Source: an uncultured Bacteroidales bacterium
GTDB lineage: Bacteria > Bacteroidota > Bacteroidia > Bacteroidales > Paludibacteraceae
Length of the DNA stretch: 5,387 nucleotides
NCBI GenBank assembly: GCA_903873355.1
Contig: CAIQOG010000285.1
Location: forward strand, 1-5,387
Direction of reading: 5' to 3'
The translations under genes and the position numbers were made by a program. Shown here piece after piece: positions 4,763 to 5,387 of the stretch. The stretch's first letter is position 1, and every line of letters begins with the position of its first letter. The notes beneath the pieces were generated by a model. It made no database searches. It was not told the DNA's origin and saw only the letters and a list, made by a program, of their open reading frames with translations.

Positions 4763-5387
4763 TCAGTAAACTCCAGGTAATGACAGCTATAAAAGAAACA
4801 GGAATAGTTCCTGTATTCTACAATAGCGATATTGAAGTATCAAAAAAAGTGGTTAAAGCGTGCTACGAAGGCGGTATTCGTGCATTTGAATTCACTAATC
4901 GTGGTGATTTCGCACACGAAGTATTCCGTGATTTGGTGAAATATGCAACCAAAGAATGTCCTGAAATGATTATGGGTATTGGTTCTATCGTGGATGCTCC
5001 AACTGCAACGCTTTACATTCAGATGGGTGCAAACTTTATTGTTGGTCCGTTATTCAATCCCGAAGTGGCAAAAGTGGCAAACCGCCGTTTGATTCCTTAT
5101 GCACCCGGATGTGGTTCGGTTACTGAAGTTGGATTTGCTCAGGAAGCAGGTTGCGACATCTGTAAAGTATTCCCTGGCGATGTATTGGGAACAGGCTTTG
5201 TAAAAGGGCTGAAAGCTCCAATGCCCTGGTCGAATTTGATGGTAACCGGTGGTGTGAAAGCTGAAGAAGCTAATCTGAAAAGTTGGTTCGATGCAGGCGT
5301 AACCTGTGTGGGGATGGGCTCAAACCTTTTCCCAGCCGATATGATGAAAGCCGGTGACTGGGCAGGAATCAGCAAACTTTGCAGCGA
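4756..5387 (+). CDS. kdgA: KDPG/KHG aldolase (2-dehydro-3-deoxyphosphogluconate aldolase), 3' partial
   Basis: Cleaves 2-keto-3-deoxy-6-phosphogluconate to pyruvate and glyceraldehyde-3-phosphate, the last step after KdgK. The frame runs from ATG 4756 to the window end without a stop and gives 210 residues (start [20 protein letters not shown]). The family is usually about 210-225 residues, so only a short tail is missing. Key class I aldolase features are visible: catalytic Glu45 in AFEFTNRGD, Arg49 in the same motif, the PGCGSVTE loop at 117-124, Schiff-base Lys137 in [10 protein letters not shown], and phosphate-binding TGGV (164-167) and GMGS (186-189). Met9 is an alternative start but would remove part of the first helix. 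The start lies 4 nt downstream of the S23 element's right arm, so its initiation region is formed by inserted sequence. It is probably transcribed with kdgK. Confidence 0.95.
   Translation, partial: MRFSKLQVMTAIKETGIVPVFYNSDIEVSKKVVKACYEGGIRAFEFTNRGDFAHEVFRDLVKYATKECPEMIMGIGSIVDAPTATLYIQMGANFIVGPLFNPEVAKVANRRLIPYAPGCGSVTEVGFAQEAGCDICKVFPGDVLGTGFVKGLKAPMPWSNLMVTGGVKAEEANLKSWFDAGVTCVGMGSNLFPADMMKAGDWAGISKLCS

Noticed and set aside
5139..5375. Minus-strand open frame at the window end
   Set aside because: It is antisense to the conserved kdgA region holding the Schiff-base lysine and the phosphate-binding loops; a shadow frame.

Overview
The window looks like a chromosomal fragment of a Bacteroidota bacterium, most likely within Bacteroidales/Marinilabiliales, though the genus cannot be fixed from the sequence. 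The evidence is a secreted enzyme ending in a type IX secretion (T9SS/Por) sorting domain, a perfect Bacteroidota-type -7 promoter element (TAnnTTTG), A-rich start regions mostly without Shine-Dalgarno sites, AT-rich spacers, and uxaC, kdgK and kdgA proteins of the type I know from Bacteroidota. All supported genes are on the + strand.

Layout. (1) Positions 2-1255: 3' part of a secreted alpha/beta-hydrolase esterase with a shortened Ig-like module and a T9SS C-terminal domain, closed by a strong hairpin terminator (1283-1320). (2) 1321-1685: non-coding stretch with a GC-richer inverted repeat (1365-1379/1447-1461) and only weak promoter candidates. (3) 1686-3092: uxaC, glucuronate isomerase. 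(4) 3093-3242: spacer with a nested inverted repeat and a good promoter for the next gene. (5) 3243-4277: kdgK, 2-keto-3-deoxygluconate kinase. (6) 4282-4751: a compact cassette, a four-helix-bundle (S23/bIVP) gene enclosed by 34-bp near-perfect inverted repeats, exactly filling the kdgK-kdgA gap. (7) 4756-5387: kdgA, KDPG aldolase, cut by the window end about 10-15 codons before its expected stop.

Function. uxaC, kdgK and kdgA are the first and last two steps of the Ashwell hexuronate pathway: glucuronate or galacturonate is isomerised; reduction and dehydration (UxuB/UxuA or UxaB/UxaA, not in this window) give KDG; KdgK phosphorylates it; KdgA splits KDPG into pyruvate and glyceraldehyde-3-phosphate. 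The esterase is separated by a terminator and is probably an independent unit.

Most interesting point. The S23 cassette looks like a small inserted element. An 8-bp direct repeat (AATGAGAT) lies at its two edges, and removing one copy plus the element restores a TAATG stop/start overlap between kdgK and kdgA, with kdgA still beginning ATG-AGA. The architecture (inverted repeats forming a long RNA stem around an S23 ORF) is that of the intervening sequences known from 23S rRNA genes, but here it sits inside a protein-coding metabolic operon, with the stem ending 4 nt after the kdgK stop and 4 nt before the kdgA start.
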